This document shows, piece by piece, positions 36,744 to 45,416 of a DNA stretch of 55,034 nucleotides (within the stretch, counting starts at the first letter, position 1; each line of letters begins with the position of its first letter). The notes beneath the pieces were generated by a model. It was not told the DNA's origin. It worked only from the letters and a program-made list of their open reading frames with translations, and did not search any database. Source of the DNA: Cereibacter changlensis JA139 (GTDB taxonomy: Bacteria; Pseudomonadota; Alphaproteobacteria; Rhodobacterales; Rhodobacteraceae). The DNA is taken from positions 1-55,034 of the forward strand of contig NZ_PZKG01000015.1 of NCBI RefSeq assembly GCF_003034985.1, in the 5' to 3' direction. Position numbers and translations under genes: made by a program.

Positions 36744-37514
36744 TCAGGCTTGGGCGAACGGCGCGATGGCGATGCCGTTCTCTTCGAGGGCGCTGCGCAG
36801 GCGGCGGGCGATGGCGACCGCGCCCGCGGTATCGCCATGGATGCAGAGCGTGTCGGGGCTGACCGGCAGCCGCTTGCCGCCCGTCGTGGGGATATGGCCG
36901 TTCACCACCATCTCGAGCACCTGCGCGAGGCTCTGCTCGGGGTCGTGGATCACCGCGCCGGGCTGGCTGCGCGGGGTAAGCTCGCCCGCATCCGTATAGC
37001 TGCGGTCGGCATAGATCTCGCAGGCGACCCGGAGGCCCGCCTGTTCGGCGGCGCGGAAGGTTTCGGAATAGGGCAGCGTCACGAAGATGAGGCCAGGATC
37101 GACCGTCCGGATCGCCCGGACGCAGAGCGCGGCGAGGTCAGGGTCGACCGCCGCCATGTTGCCGAGCGCGCCATGGGTCTTCACATGGGTCATCGGATGG
37201 CCCTCCAGCGCGGCCATGCCCTGCATCGCCACGATCTGGAAGATGAGCTGGGTCTCGAGATCCTCGGGCCGCTCGCCCGAGATCCGCCGCCGGCCGAAAC
37301 CGTAGAGATCGGCAAAGGAAGGATGCGCGCCCACCGAGACGCCCTTCTCCTTGGCCATGCGGATCGTCCGGCGCATCACCACCGGGTCGCCGGCGTGGAA
37401 TCCGCAGGCGATGTTGGCCGACGTCACCAACTCCAGCATGCCGGCGTCGTCGCCGATCACATAGGCGCCGAAGCTCTCGCCCATGTCGCAGTTCAGATCG
37501 ATCTTCTTAACCAT
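36744..37514 (-). CDS. pxpA: 5-oxoprolinase subunit PxpA (LamB/YcsF family)
   Basis: A 256-residue protein with KIDLNCDMGESFGAYVIGDD at the start, SANIACGFHAGDPVVMRRT and GAHPSFADLYGFGRR, and later VKTHGALGNM, all LamB/YcsF signatures. With PxpB and PxpC it forms the prokaryotic ATP-dependent 5-oxoprolinase that opens pyroglutamate to glutamate. Unusually, pxpA is on the opposite strand and about 3.2 kb from pxpBC, separated by a TRAP transporter. AAAGGACG precedes the ATG. Substrate could be another lactam. Confidence 0.93.
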   Translation of the reverse strand: MVKKIDLNCDMGESFGAYVIGDDAGMLELVTSANIACGFHAGDPVVMRRTIRMAKEKGVSVGAHPSFADLYGFGRRRISGERPEDLETQLIFQIVAMQGMAALEGHPMTHVKTHGALGNMAAVDPDLAALCVRAIRTVDPGLIFVTLPYSETFRAAEQAGLRVACEIYADRSYTDAGELTPRSQPGAVIHDPEQSLAQVLEMVVNGHIPTTGGKRLPVSPDTLCIHGDTAGAVAIARRLRSALEENGIAIAPFAQA

Positions 37515-37531
37515 CCCGCGTCGTCCTTTGC

Positions 37532-37550
37532 GTAAAAGTTGAGCTTTTAC
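37532..37550. promoter_or_regulatory. Palindromic operator candidate upstream of pxpA
   Basis: Perfect inverted repeat GTAAAAG (37532-37538) / CTTTTAC (37544-37550), loop TTGAG, 18 bases upstream of the pxpA ATG. Its AT-rich sequence stands out in this region. The regulators encoded in the same cluster (two GntR proteins) are the natural candidates to bind it. Confidence 0.5.
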
Positions 37551-37590
37551 ATTGCATTGTGCTTTTTGTTTCGTCGATCGCGGTCGGAGA

Positions 37591-37641
37591 TTGACAGGCC
37601 GCCTCGCCGCGCTTCATAAAACGGATACTGTTGGTATACTG
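37591..37641 (+). promoter_or_regulatory. Promoter and operator candidate of the TRAP-pxpBC operon
   Basis: TTGACA (37591-37596, perfect -35) and CATAAA (37615-37620) with 18-base spacer. Just downstream, GATACTG (37624-37630) and TATACTG (37635-37641) repeat with an 11-base period, and the second contains the palindrome GTATAC (37634-37639), a core often seen in FadR/VanR-type GntR operators. A repressor bound there would block transcription initiation. Confidence 0.5.
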
Positions 37642-37686
37642 AAATCTCAAGAGTAATCCAGCCAACCAAACCCGGAAAGGGAGAAC

Positions 37687-38670
37687 ATGAAACAGGGAAG
37701 TTTCGCAGTATCTGCAGCCTTTGCGCTTTCGGCGGTCGCCAGCTCGGCATGGGCGGAAACGCGGTGGGACATGTCGATCGTCTGGCCCGAAGGCAATTTC
37801 CATACCCAGAATGCGATGGCCTTCGCCGAAGCGGTCAAGGAGGTCACGGAGGGCGAGCTGGTCATCACCGTCCACTCCGGCGGGGCGCTCGGCATCAAGG
37901 GGCCGGAGGCGATGGCCGCGGTGCGGGACGGGCTGGTCCCGATCGCCGATATCCTGCTGAACCAGCAGGTCGGCGAGGCGCCGATCCTGGGCATCGAGAC
38001 GCTGCCCTTCCTCGCGCCCTCGATGGCCGAGCTTGCGCTGCTGCACAAGTTCTACCGGCCGAAGCTGGAGGAAGTCGCCGCGGGCATGAACCAGAAGATC
38101 CTCTACATGGTGCCTTGGCCGGGTCAGGCCGTCTTCGCGCCCAATCCGATCAACACGGTCGAGGATCTGAAGGGCCTGACCGTCCGCGTCGTCGACTCCA
38201 ATGGCAATGACTTCTTCGGCGCCCTCGGCGCGGTGCCGATCCAGATGCCCTGGGGCGAGGTCGTGCCGTCGCTCGCGGCGGGCACCATCAAGGGCGTCAC
38301 CACCTCGTCCTCTTCGGGCGTGGATGGGTCGTTCTGGGAATTCACCAAATACATGAGCACGTTCAACTGGCAGGCGTCGTCGAACGTCATGTCGGTGAAC
38401 CTCGACGCGTGGAACGAGCTGCCGCTCGAGACCCAGGAGAAGATCGAGGCGGCGGCGGCCAGTCTCGAAGGCCAGTTCTGGCAGAACAGCCGGGCCGAGG
38501 ATGACAAGAAGATCGCCCTGCTGAAAGAGAACGGCGTCGAGGTCTCCGCCCCCTCGCCGGAGCTGTCGGCCAAGCTGATGGAGACGGCGCTGCCGCTGTG
38601 GGATGCGTTCAAGACCCGGGTGCCGGAATCGGCTCCGATCATCGACGCCTATCTCGCCGTGCGCAACTGA
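37687..38670 (+). CDS. TRAP transporter substrate-binding protein (DctP family)
   Basis: A 327-residue periplasmic protein with a signal peptide cleaved near residue 23 (VASSAWA-ET). It has the DctP blocks GALGIKGPEAMAAVRDGLVPIADI, LKGLTVRVVDSNGNDFFGALGAVPIQMPWGEVVPSL and the conserved Arg of RVVDS that binds the substrate carboxylate. The ligand is thus probably an organic acid. AAAGGGAG precedes the ATG. First gene of the rightward operon. Confidence 0.92.
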   Translation: MKQGSFAVSAAFALSAVASSAWAETRWDMSIVWPEGNFHTQNAMAFAEAVKEVTEGELVITVHSGGALGIKGPEAMAAVRDGLVPIADILLNQQVGEAPILGIETLPFLAPSMAELALLHKFYRPKLEEVAAGMNQKILYMVPWPGQAVFAPNPINTVEDLKGLTVRVVDSNGNDFFGALGAVPIQMPWGEVVPSLAAGTIKGVTTSSSSGVDGSFWEFTKYMSTFNWQASSNVMSVNLDAWNELPLETQEKIEAAAASLEGQFWQNSRAEDDKKIALLKENGVEVSAPSPELSAKLMETALPLWDAFKTRVPESAPIIDAYLAVRN

Positions 38671-38685
38671 GGGGATGCCCGTCGG

Positions 38686-38718
38686 GGATGCGGCGGGGCC
38701 TTCGGCCCGGCCGCATCC
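38686..38718 (+). promoter_or_regulatory. Intercistronic hairpin after the TRAP binding-protein gene
   Basis: Stem GGATGCGGC (38686-38694) / GCCGCATCC (38710-38718), extended by GGGCC / GGCCC around a TTC loop, followed by CTTTCCCC. Such hairpins between binding protein and permease genes typically stabilise the upstream mRNA or partly terminate transcription so that binding protein is made in excess. Confidence 0.65.
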
Positions 38719-38785
38719 TTTCCCCGTTCCCTGCGCCGCAGTCCCGCGGCGCTGGCTTCCCTTCCTCGTCAGACGGCTGAGTTCC

Positions 38786-39319
38786 ATGACCTCACTTTCA
38801 TCGATCCGCTTCCGCCGGACGCTCGCCGTGATCGACGGCGTGACCGATCTCGGCGGCTATATCGGCGCGCTTTCCCTGCTGGGCATCCTGGGGCTCATCG
38901 CGGCCGAACTCTTCTCGCGGAACCTCCTTGCCTATTCCCTGCACTTTTCCTGGGATCTTGCCGGTTACCTGATGGGGACCTGCTTCCTTCTCGCCAGTGG
39001 CAGCGCGCTCAAGGGTGGCAGCCATGTCAGGGTCACGGCCTTGCTGGAAACCCTGCCGCGCGCTGTCGGCCGGGTGATCGAATTCGCCGCCTGCGGCGTC
39101 GGCCTCGTGATCTGCGGCTACCTGACATGGGCCTTGGTCGAGATGGCCTGGCTTTCCGGTCTGCGCGGCTCGACCGCCGCCACCTCGTTCCGGGTGCCCC
39201 TCGTCTATCCCCAATCCGCCCTCGCCATCGGCGCTGCGATCCTCACCCTGCAGTGCCTTGCACAGATGCTGCGCCTGTCGCGCGGCGAGCCGATCTCTGT
39301 CGGCCCCGGCCTCGAATAG
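38786..39319 (+). CDS. TRAP transporter small permease (DctQ family)
   Basis: A 177-residue protein with four hydrophobic segments: YIGALSLLGILGLIAAELFSRN, FSWDLAGYLMGTCFLLASGSAL, VIEFAACGVGLVICGYLTW and LVYPQSALAIGAAILTLQCLAQML. The E-x-x-x-R-N after helix 1 and the P-Q-S near the last helix are usual in DctQ. The ATG at 38786 was chosen to match the family length. Confidence 0.88.
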   Translation: MTSLSSIRFRRTLAVIDGVTDLGGYIGALSLLGILGLIAAELFSRNLLAYSLHFSWDLAGYLMGTCFLLASGSALKGGSHVRVTALLETLPRAVGRVIEFAACGVGLVICGYLTWALVEMAWLSGLRGSTAATSFRVPLVYPQSALAIGAAILTLQCLAQMLRLSRGEPISVGPGLE

Positions 39320-39329
39320 GAGCAGGATC

Positions 39330-40631
39330 ATGGGAAAAGTCATCGCAACCCTGCTCGGCCTCATCACCCTGCTGCTGGGCAGCGGCCTCTGGATCGGGCT
39401 TGGCCTCATCGGCACGGGGGCCGGGCTGATCGCGCTGTTCCGGCCGAACATGCCCGGGCTGAAGCTCTTGGCGCAACAGACCTACAACGTCGTCGTCTCT
39501 CCCGAACTGCTGGCCCTGCCGCTCTTCATCCTGATGGCGGAGATCCTGTTCCGGACGAGGATCTCCGAAGCATTGTTCTCGGGCCTGTCACCCTGGCTGC
39601 GCCGGGTGCCGGGGCGGCTGACCCATCTCACGGTGCTGGGCTGCACGATGTTCGCCTCCGTCTGCGGCTCGTCGGCGGCGACGACGGCGACCGTGGGGCG
39701 CATCACCGCCAAGGAGCTGATCGACCGCGGCTACAACCGCGACCTGGTGACCGGCAGCCTTGCCGGGGCGGGGACGCTGGGGTTCCTGATCCCGCCCTCG
39801 ACCATCATGATCATCTACGGCGTGATGGCCGAGGAATCGATCCTGCGGCTGTTCATCGCCGGGATCGTGCCGGGCCTCATGCTCGCGGCGGCCTACATGG
39901 GCTATCTGGCGACCCGCGCCCTGCTGAACCCCTCGCTCATGGGCGAGGTGCCCGTGCGCACCAGCTTCCGCGAGAAGATGGTGGCGCTGAAGGGCCTCGG
40001 ACCGCTGCTTCTGCTCATCGGGGGCGTGATCGGGTCGATGTATGGCGGCATCGCCTCGCCGACCGAGGCGGCGACCGTCGGCGTCCTCGTCTCGATGGTC
40101 ATCGGCTTCGCGCAGCGCACGCTCACGCTGGGCGGACTTCTCTCCGCGGCGCGTCAGGCGGCCGAGAGCTGCGCCATGATCGGGCTCATCATGATCGGCG
40201 CGATGTTCCTGTCCACCGTGCTCGGCTATCTGGGCATCCCGCGCTACATCGCGACGGAGATCCAGAGCTGGGGCATGTCGCCGCTGATGCTGATCGTGGT
40301 GCTGCTGGTCTTCTATGTCCTGCTCGGCACGGTCATGGAGGGGCTCGGCATCATCGTCATGACCCTGCCGATCACCTTGCCGCTCGCCATGGCTGCGGGC
40401 TACGACAAGGTGTGGTTCGGCATCTTCCTGGTGATCGTGGTCGAGATGGCGCAGATCACCCCGCCCGTGGGGTTCAATCTCACCGTCATCCAGCGTCTGA
40501 CCGGCGACAGCATGGGCCGCATCACCCGCGCGACGATGCCGTTCTTCCTGATCATGGCGGCCTTCGTCCTGCTGATCGCGCTGTTCCCCGGCATTATCAG
40601 CTTCCTGCCCGAGATGATGCGCAATAACTGA
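39330..40631 (+). CDS. TRAP transporter large permease (DctM family)
   Basis: A 433-residue permease. Typical DctM blocks are LPLFILMAEILFRTRISEALF, GCTMFASVCGSSAATTATVGRI, GTLGFLIPPSTIMIIYGVMAEESI, and VVEMAQITPPVGFNLTVIQ near the end. Around twelve membrane segments. GGAGCAGGA precedes the ATG, 10 bases after the small-permease stop. Confidence 0.92.
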   Translation: MGKVIATLLGLITLLLGSGLWIGLGLIGTGAGLIALFRPNMPGLKLLAQQTYNVVVSPELLALPLFILMAEILFRTRISEALFSGLSPWLRRVPGRLTHLTVLGCTMFASVCGSSAATTATVGRITAKELIDRGYNRDLVTGSLAGAGTLGFLIPPSTIMIIYGVMAEESILRLFIAGIVPGLMLAAAYMGYLATRALLNPSLMGEVPVRTSFREKMVALKGLGPLLLLIGGVIGSMYGGIASPTEAATVGVLVSMVIGFAQRTLTLGGLLSAARQAAESCAMIGLIMIGAMFLSTVLGYLGIPRYIATEIQSWGMSPLMLIVVLLVFYVLLGTVMEGLGIIVMTLPITLPLAMAAGYDKVWFGIFLVIVVEMAQITPPVGFNLTVIQRLTGDSMGRITRATMPFFLIMAAFVLLIALFPGIISFLPEMMRNN

Positions 40632-40637
40632 CACGTT

Positions 40638-40659
40638 CCGCGGCCCTCGGGGGCCGCGG
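40638..40659 (+). promoter_or_regulatory. Intercistronic hairpin between TRAP permease and pxpB
   Basis: Perfect 9-bp stem CCGCGGCCC / GGGCCGCGG with a TCGG tetraloop, 7 bases past the permease stop. No T-run, so probably an mRNA-stabilising or processing structure separating the transport genes from the enzyme genes. Confidence 0.5.
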
Positions 40660-40698
40660 ATGCTCCTGAACGCCGATCCTTCGAAAAGAGTATGATCC

Positions 40699-41439
40699 GT
40701 GACCATGACCCCCCGCCTGCTTCTCTGCGGTGACAGTGCCCTCACGATCCAGATCGGCGAGACGATCGATGCCGAGTGCAACGCCCGCATCATCGCGCTC
40801 GCCGCCGAGGTGGAAGCGGCCGTGCGCGCCGGCGCGCTCGAGGGGGTGCAGGACATCGTGCCCACCTACCGCTCGCTCCTCGTCTGCTACGATCCCGAGC
40901 GGATCCGCGGCGCCGAGCTCGGGTCGCGGCTGCTCGTGCTCGCGGGCCAGCCGCGCGAGACGGCGCAGGCGCGGCGGCTCTGGCGCGTGCCCTGCCTCTA
41001 TGGCGGCGAGGTCGGGCAGGACCTCGAGGAGATGGCGCGCATGAAGGGCCTGACGCCGGAGGAGCTGATCGCCCTCCATTCCGGCGCCGATTACCGCGTC
41101 TACATGATCGGCTTCGCGCCGGGCTTCGCCTATCTCGGCGGCCAGCCCGAGATCCTGCACACGCCCCGCCTGCCGAAGCCGCGCCAGAACATCCCGCGCG
41201 GCGCCATCGGCATCGGCGGCCAGCAGGGCAACATCAACTCGGTCGCCGGTCCCTCCGGCTGGCGCTTTCTGGGCTGGACCCCGGTGCGTTCCTTCGATGC
41301 GTCGCGCCCCGAGCCTTTCCTGTTCCGCGCGGGCGACCATGTCCGCTTCCACCCGATCGACGCCGAGGAGGCTCGCGTTCTCGAGGCGCGGAGCGCCGCC
41401 GGCAAGATGATCGTCACTCCGGAAGAGATCGGCCTATGA
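40699..41439 (+). CDS. pxpB: 5-oxoprolinase subunit PxpB (KipI-type) family
   Basis: A 246-residue carboxyltransferase-subdomain-C/D protein: LLLCGDSALTIQIGETID at the start, YRVYMIGFAPGFAYLGGQPE, LPKPRQNIPRGAIGIGGQQGNINSVAGPSGWRFLGWTP, the standard AHS1 signatures. The GTG at 40699 is preferred because AAGAG lies 8 bases upstream; an in-frame ATG is 6 bases later. Its stop overlaps the pxpC start by 4 nt. Confidence 0.9.
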   Translation: MTMTPRLLLCGDSALTIQIGETIDAECNARIIALAAEVEAAVRAGALEGVQDIVPTYRSLLVCYDPERIRGAELGSRLLVLAGQPRETAQARRLWRVPCLYGGEVGQDLEEMARMKGLTPEELIALHSGADYRVYMIGFAPGFAYLGGQPEILHTPRLPKPRQNIPRGAIGIGGQQGNINSVAGPSGWRFLGWTPVRSFDASRPEPFLFRAGDHVRFHPIDAEEARVLEARSAAGKMIVTPEEIGL

Positions 41440-42488
41440 CCCTGGACGTTCTTTCCGCCGGACCCATGCTCACCGTGCAGGACGCGGGCCGTTTCGGTCT
41501 GCGCCACATGGGCGTCTCGCCCGCGGGCCCGATCGACCGCGCCGCCATGGCGCTCGCGAACGGGCTGGTCGGCAATGCGCCCGGCGCGGCGGCGCTGGAA
41601 TTCGCCGGACCGGCGGGCAGCTTCCGCTGCGACCGCCCCGTGCGCTTCGCGATTGCCGCTGCGGATTGCGTCATCCGCATCGACAAACGTGTGGTCCTCG
41701 CCGGCGAGAGCCATCGGCTCAACCCAGGCGAAACGCTCACGGTGGGGGCGCCGGACGGGGCGGTCTGGGCCTATCTCGCCTTCTCCGGCGGGCTCGACCT
41801 GCCCGGGGTGCTGGGGTCCTGCGCGACCCATCTGCGCTCCGGCCTCGGCGGGATCGAGGGCCGTGCGGTCCGTGCGGGTGATCGCCTGCCCTTGGGGGAG
41901 CAGACGCCCGACGCGCCCTGCCTGCGACCCGAGAGCCCGGTGTTCCTGCACGAGGAGGGGCCGATCCGGCTGGTTTTGGGCCCGCAGGACAGCAGCTTTT
42001 CGCCCGAGGTGATCCGAAGCCTTACCGAGCGTGAGTTCATCGTGACCCCGCAGCGCGACCGGATGGCCATGGTGCTGGGCGGCGTCGAACTGCCGGCCGC
42101 CAAGGGGCATGACATCGTCTCCGATGGCACCGTGCCCGGCTCGGTGCAGGTGCCGGGCTCGGGGATGCCGCTCGTGCTGCTGGCCGAGAGCCAGACCACC
42201 GGCGGCTATCCCAAGATCGGCACCGTCGCCTCGGTCGATCTGGCGCGGCTGGCGCAGATGCCGGTCGGCGCGCGCTTCCGCTTCAGCCTCGTCACCCCGG
42301 CCGAAGGCGAGGATCTCTGGATCGCGAAGCAGGCCCGTCTGCGGCAGATGCTCCGGTCCTTCGTGGCCAAGCCGGAGAGCGTGCTGCGCTCGGATTACCT
42401 CCTGTCCTGCGAGCTTGTCGGCGGCTTCTACGATGTGGAAGAGATCCTTCGCCCGGTCACCCTCCCGGACAGGGATCGGCGGCCATGA
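41436..42488 (+). CDS. pxpC: 5-oxoprolinase subunit PxpC (KipA-type, biotin-dependent carboxyltransferase-like)
   Basis: A 350-residue AHS2-domain protein with MLTVQDAGRFGLRHMGVSPAGPIDRAAMALANGLVGN, LAFSGGLDLPGVLGS, and DGTVPGSVQVPGSGMPLVLLAESQTTGGYPKIGTVASVDLARLAQ, all family signatures. Forms a complex with PxpB; with PxpA it opens 5-oxoproline using ATP. Overlaps pxpB and the following gntR gene by 4 nt each. Confidence 0.92.
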   Translation: MTLDVLSAGPMLTVQDAGRFGLRHMGVSPAGPIDRAAMALANGLVGNAPGAAALEFAGPAGSFRCDRPVRFAIAAADCVIRIDKRVVLAGESHRLNPGETLTVGAPDGAVWAYLAFSGGLDLPGVLGSCATHLRSGLGGIEGRAVRAGDRLPLGEQTPDAPCLRPESPVFLHEEGPIRLVLGPQDSSFSPEVIRSLTEREFIVTPQRDRMAMVLGGVELPAAKGHDIVSDGTVPGSVQVPGSGMPLVLLAESQTTGGYPKIGTVASVDLARLAQMPVGARFRFSLVTPAEGEDLWIAKQARLRQMLRSFVAKPESVLRSDYLLSCELVGGFYDVEEILRPVTLPDRDRRP

Positions 42489-43147
42489 CAGCCCCCAGAC
42501 CACTCGCCCACGAGGCCTATCAGCGGATCATCTCGATGATCTTCGAAGGCGCGCTGAAATCCGGCGATCTGCTGCAGGAAGCCGCCCTGGGGGAGCTGTT
42601 CGGCATGTCGCGCACTCCCGTGCGCGAGGCGATCAAGCGGCTGGAGAGCGAAGGCCTCGCCGTCGTGATGGGGCGGTTCATCCGCGTGCGCAGCGTGACG
42701 CCCGCCGATGTCGAGGAGGTGTTCTTCCTGCGGCTGGAACTCGAGCCGCTTGCGGCGCGGTCGGCGGTGCGGCTGCCCCCGGCGCAGGTCGACGCGATGG
42801 AAGCGCGGGTGCGTCACCTCATGGCGTCGGACCCGGCAGTCAACGATCTCCAGCGCCAGACCGACTACGAATTCCACCACCTGCTCGGGCGCGAATTCGG
42901 CAATCAGGCCATTGCGCAGACGGTCTCGGCCCTGCACCGGCGTACCTGCATCTTCGACCACAATCAGGTGCCAGAGCGGTTCCTGCGAGGCTGCGAGGAG
43001 CATCTGGAGATCCTCGACGCCGTGCGCAGCGGCAATGCCGACGCCGTCGAGGCGCGGCTGCGCGCCCATCTCGAACATGCGCGGGATGCCGTGCTTCTCC
43101 GTCTGCGCCGCGCCGCCGCGGCGCCCGTTACCGCGAGTGCCTCATGA
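42485..43147 (+). CDS. GntR/FadR-type transcriptional regulator 1
   Basis: A 220-residue regulator. The winged helix is QRIISMIFEGALKSGDLLQEAALGELFGMSRTPVREAIKRLESEGLAVV (residues about 13-60) and the FCD effector domain follows with FFLRLELEPLAARSAV and a metal-type His pattern (FHHLLGREFGN, EHLEILDAV, RAHLEHAR). FadR/VanR-subgroup members often sense carboxylic acids through a bound metal ion. It is inside the operon, with 4-nt overlaps on both sides, and probably controls its own operon. Confidence 0.9.
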   Translation: MTAPRPLAHEAYQRIISMIFEGALKSGDLLQEAALGELFGMSRTPVREAIKRLESEGLAVVMGRFIRVRSVTPADVEEVFFLRLELEPLAARSAVRLPPAQVDAMEARVRHLMASDPAVNDLQRQTDYEFHHLLGREFGNQAIAQTVSALHRRTCIFDHNQVPERFLRGCEEHLEILDAVRSGNADAVEARLRAHLEHARDAVLLRLRRAAAAPVTASAS

Positions 43148-44139
43148 ACTGCCTGATCGTCCAACCCATCCACGAGGCGGGACTCGCCGCCCTCCGCGCG
43201 GCCGGGATCACGCCGGTGCTGTGTCCTGCCCCCGACATGGCGACGGTGGCGCGCCACATGGGCGGCATAGATGCTGTGATCACCCGCGACGCGGGCCTCG
43301 ATGCCGCGGCCTTCGCGGCGGGCGACCGGCTGAAGGCCGTGGTGGTGCATGGCGCGGGCCACGATCCGGTGGACAAGGAGGCGGCCGCCCGCAAGGGCGT
43401 GATCGTGGCCAATACCCCCGGCGCCAACGCGCGCTCGGTGGCCGAACTGGCCGTGGGACTGGCGCTCGCCGTGGTCCGCCGCATCCCCGCCGCCGACCGC
43501 GCGGTCCGCGAGGGGCAGGGCGGCTTTCGCGAATCCGCCCGCTTCTCGGAACTCCGCGGGCGCACCGCGCTGATCGTGGGCTGGGGAGCCAGCGGCCGCG
43601 AGACGGGGCGGATGCTGGCGCAGGCCTTCGACATGCGCCTTCTCGTCCATTCGCCGCGCGTGCCGCGGATCGAGGGAGGCGAACGCGTGGCGAGCCTCAC
43701 CGAAGGGCTGGGCGAGGCCGATCTCGTGTCGCTCCACACGCCGCTGCGCCCCGAGACCCGGCACATGATCGACGCCCGCGCCTTCGCCGCGATGCGACCG
43801 GGCGCCATCCTCGTCAACATGGCCCGCGCGGGTCTGGTGGACGAGGCGGCGCTTCTCGAGGCGGTGGCTTCGGGCCATCTGGGCGGCGCGGGGCTCGATG
43901 TCTGTTCGCCCGGCGCGCCCTCTGGCCCGCTGGCCGGGCACGGCAACGTGGTCTTCACGCCGCATCTCGGCGGCACGACCGAGCAGGCGCTGCGCCGCGT
44001 GGCCGTCGAGGCCGCGCGCCACGTCATCGAGGCGCTGGCGGGCAGGCTGCCCGAAACCGCGATCAATCCCGATGTCTGGCGCGCGGAGACCCGCAGCCCT
44101 GCCTCCGCCGAAACCAAGGTCGGAAGGACCTGCGCATGA
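43144..44139 (+). CDS. D-isomer-specific 2-hydroxyacid dehydrogenase homologue lacking the catalytic Glu
   Basis: A 331-residue protein of the D-2-hydroxyacid dehydrogenase family. The nucleotide loop is IVGWGASGRETG (146-151 region), Arg228 (NMARAGLVDEAAL) and His274 (TPHLGGTTEQA) are present. The segment that normally reads DVFxxEP is DVCSPGAPSGP (252-262), so the acid partner of His is missing. It may have changed activity or use another residue. Preceded and followed by 4-nt overlaps. Confidence 0.82.
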   Translation: MNCLIVQPIHEAGLAALRAAGITPVLCPAPDMATVARHMGGIDAVITRDAGLDAAAFAAGDRLKAVVVHGAGHDPVDKEAAARKGVIVANTPGANARSVAELAVGLALAVVRRIPAADRAVREGQGGFRESARFSELRGRTALIVGWGASGRETGRMLAQAFDMRLLVHSPRVPRIEGGERVASLTEGLGEADLVSLHTPLRPETRHMIDARAFAAMRPGAILVNMARAGLVDEAALLEAVASGHLGGAGLDVCSPGAPSGPLAGHGNVVFTPHLGGTTEQALRRVAVEAARHVIEALAGRLPETAINPDVWRAETRSPASAETKVGRTCA

Positions 44140-45416
44140 CCGATCTGCCCATGGCTGAAACCACCCCCGCCCGCACCATCCGCAACACCATCGACCGGGT
44201 GCTGGCCGCGGTGAACGCCCTGTCCGAAGCCGGCCCCGGCTGGACTCGCCCGTCCTATTCCGACCTCGAAAGCCGAGCCCATGCGCTGATCGAGGCCGAG
44301 GCTCGCGCGCTGGGCATGAGCGTCAGCCGCGACCATGCCGGTAACCTCTTCGCCCGGATGCAGGGGCGCGACCCGAGCCTTCCGCCGCTGCATTGCGGCT
44401 CGCATCTCGACACGGTGGCTGAGGGCGGCGCCTTCGACGGGCAGGCGGGCGTGGCCGCCGCGCTGGCGCTCGTCGCCGCCATGCGCGAGGCGGGCGTCAC
44501 ACCCGAGGCCGATTTCGTCCTGACAGTGACACGGGCCGAGGAGAGCGTCTGGTTTCCCGTCTCCTACATCGGTTCGCGCGCGGCGCTCGGCCGGCTGCTG
44601 CCCGAAGAGCTCGAGGCGCGCCGCGTGGATACCGGACGGACCCTGGCCGAGCACATGCGCGAGCAGGGCTTCGACCCCGACGCGCTGATGCGGGCCGAGC
44701 CGCCGAAGCCCGCCCGCTTCCTTGAATTCCACATCGAGCAGGGTCCGGTCCTCGACCGCGCGGGCGAGCCCTATGGCATCGTCTCGGCGATCCGGGGTGG
44801 GCTGCGCTACCGCACGGCGCAAGTGCATGGCGCCTGGGCCCATTCCGGCGGCGCCCCGCGCGAGGGGCGCGCCGATGCGGTGGTGGCCTTCGCCGATCTC
44901 GTCATGGCGATGGACCGGGCATGGCAGGGATTCCTCGCGCGCGGGGCGGATCTGACCGTGACCTTCGGCAAGGTCGACGCCGCCTCGCCCGCGCATGCGA
45001 TGGCCAAGGTGCCGGGAGAACTCGGCTTTTGCCTCGACCTGCGCTCGGAGGATGTGGCGGTGCTCGATGCGGCCGATCTCGTGCTGCGCGAGGAGATCCG
45101 CCGGATCGAGACCGAGCGGCCCGGCATCCGCTTCGATCTTGGCGCCCAGAGCCGCAGCCAGCCCGCGCGTCTCTCGCCCGCGATGATCGACTGGGTGGCG
45201 GGTGGCGCCGCGCGCCGGGGCGACGCGCCGCGCCGGATGCTCTCGGGCGGCGGCCATGATGCGGCGGCCTTTGCCAGCGCGGGCTGGGACAGCGTCATGG
45301 TCTTCATCCGCAACTGGAACGGCAGCCATTGCCCCGACGAGGGGATGGACCCGGCCGACCTCGCCCGCGCGGTCGAGGCCGTCTTCGCCGCCCTGTCCGG
45401 GAACGGCTCCCCATGA
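44136..45416 (+). CDS. M20 Zn-dependent amidohydrolase, hydantoinase/carbamoylase family
   Basis: A 426-residue enzyme. Metal ligands: H90 and D101 (CGSHLDTV...GAFDGQAG), E135/E136 (TRAEES), H199 (EFHIEQGPVLDRAG) and the C-terminal His in GSHCPDEG. The layout matches N-carbamoyl-L-amino-acid hydrolase, beta-ureidopropionase and allantoate amidohydrolase. It would split an N-carbamoyl or amidino group from an amino acid. Four-base overlaps link it to both neighbours, so it belongs to the pxpBC pathway. Confidence 0.9.
   Translation: MTDLPMAETTPARTIRNTIDRVLAAVNALSEAGPGWTRPSYSDLESRAHALIEAEARALGMSVSRDHAGNLFARMQGRDPSLPPLHCGSHLDTVAEGGAFDGQAGVAAALALVAAMREAGVTPEADFVLTVTRAEESVWFPVSYIGSRAALGRLLPEELEARRVDTGRTLAEHMREQGFDPDALMRAEPPKPARFLEFHIEQGPVLDRAGEPYGIVSAIRGGLRYRTAQVHGAWAHSGGAPREGRADAVVAFADLVMAMDRAWQGFLARGADLTVTFGKVDAASPAHAMAKVPGELGFCLDLRSEDVAVLDAADLVLREEIRRIETERPGIRFDLGAQSRSQPARLSPAMIDWVAGGAARRGDAPRRMLSGGGHDAAAFASAGWDSVMVFIRNWNGSHCPDEGMDPADLARAVEAVFAALSGNGSP

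Noticed and set aside
42708-44135. Open frame continuing upstream of the M20 amidohydrolase in the same frame
   Set aside because: This stretch is the shadow of gntR 1 and the dehydrogenase homologue. The true start is the ATG at 44136, which overlaps the previous stop by 4 nt.
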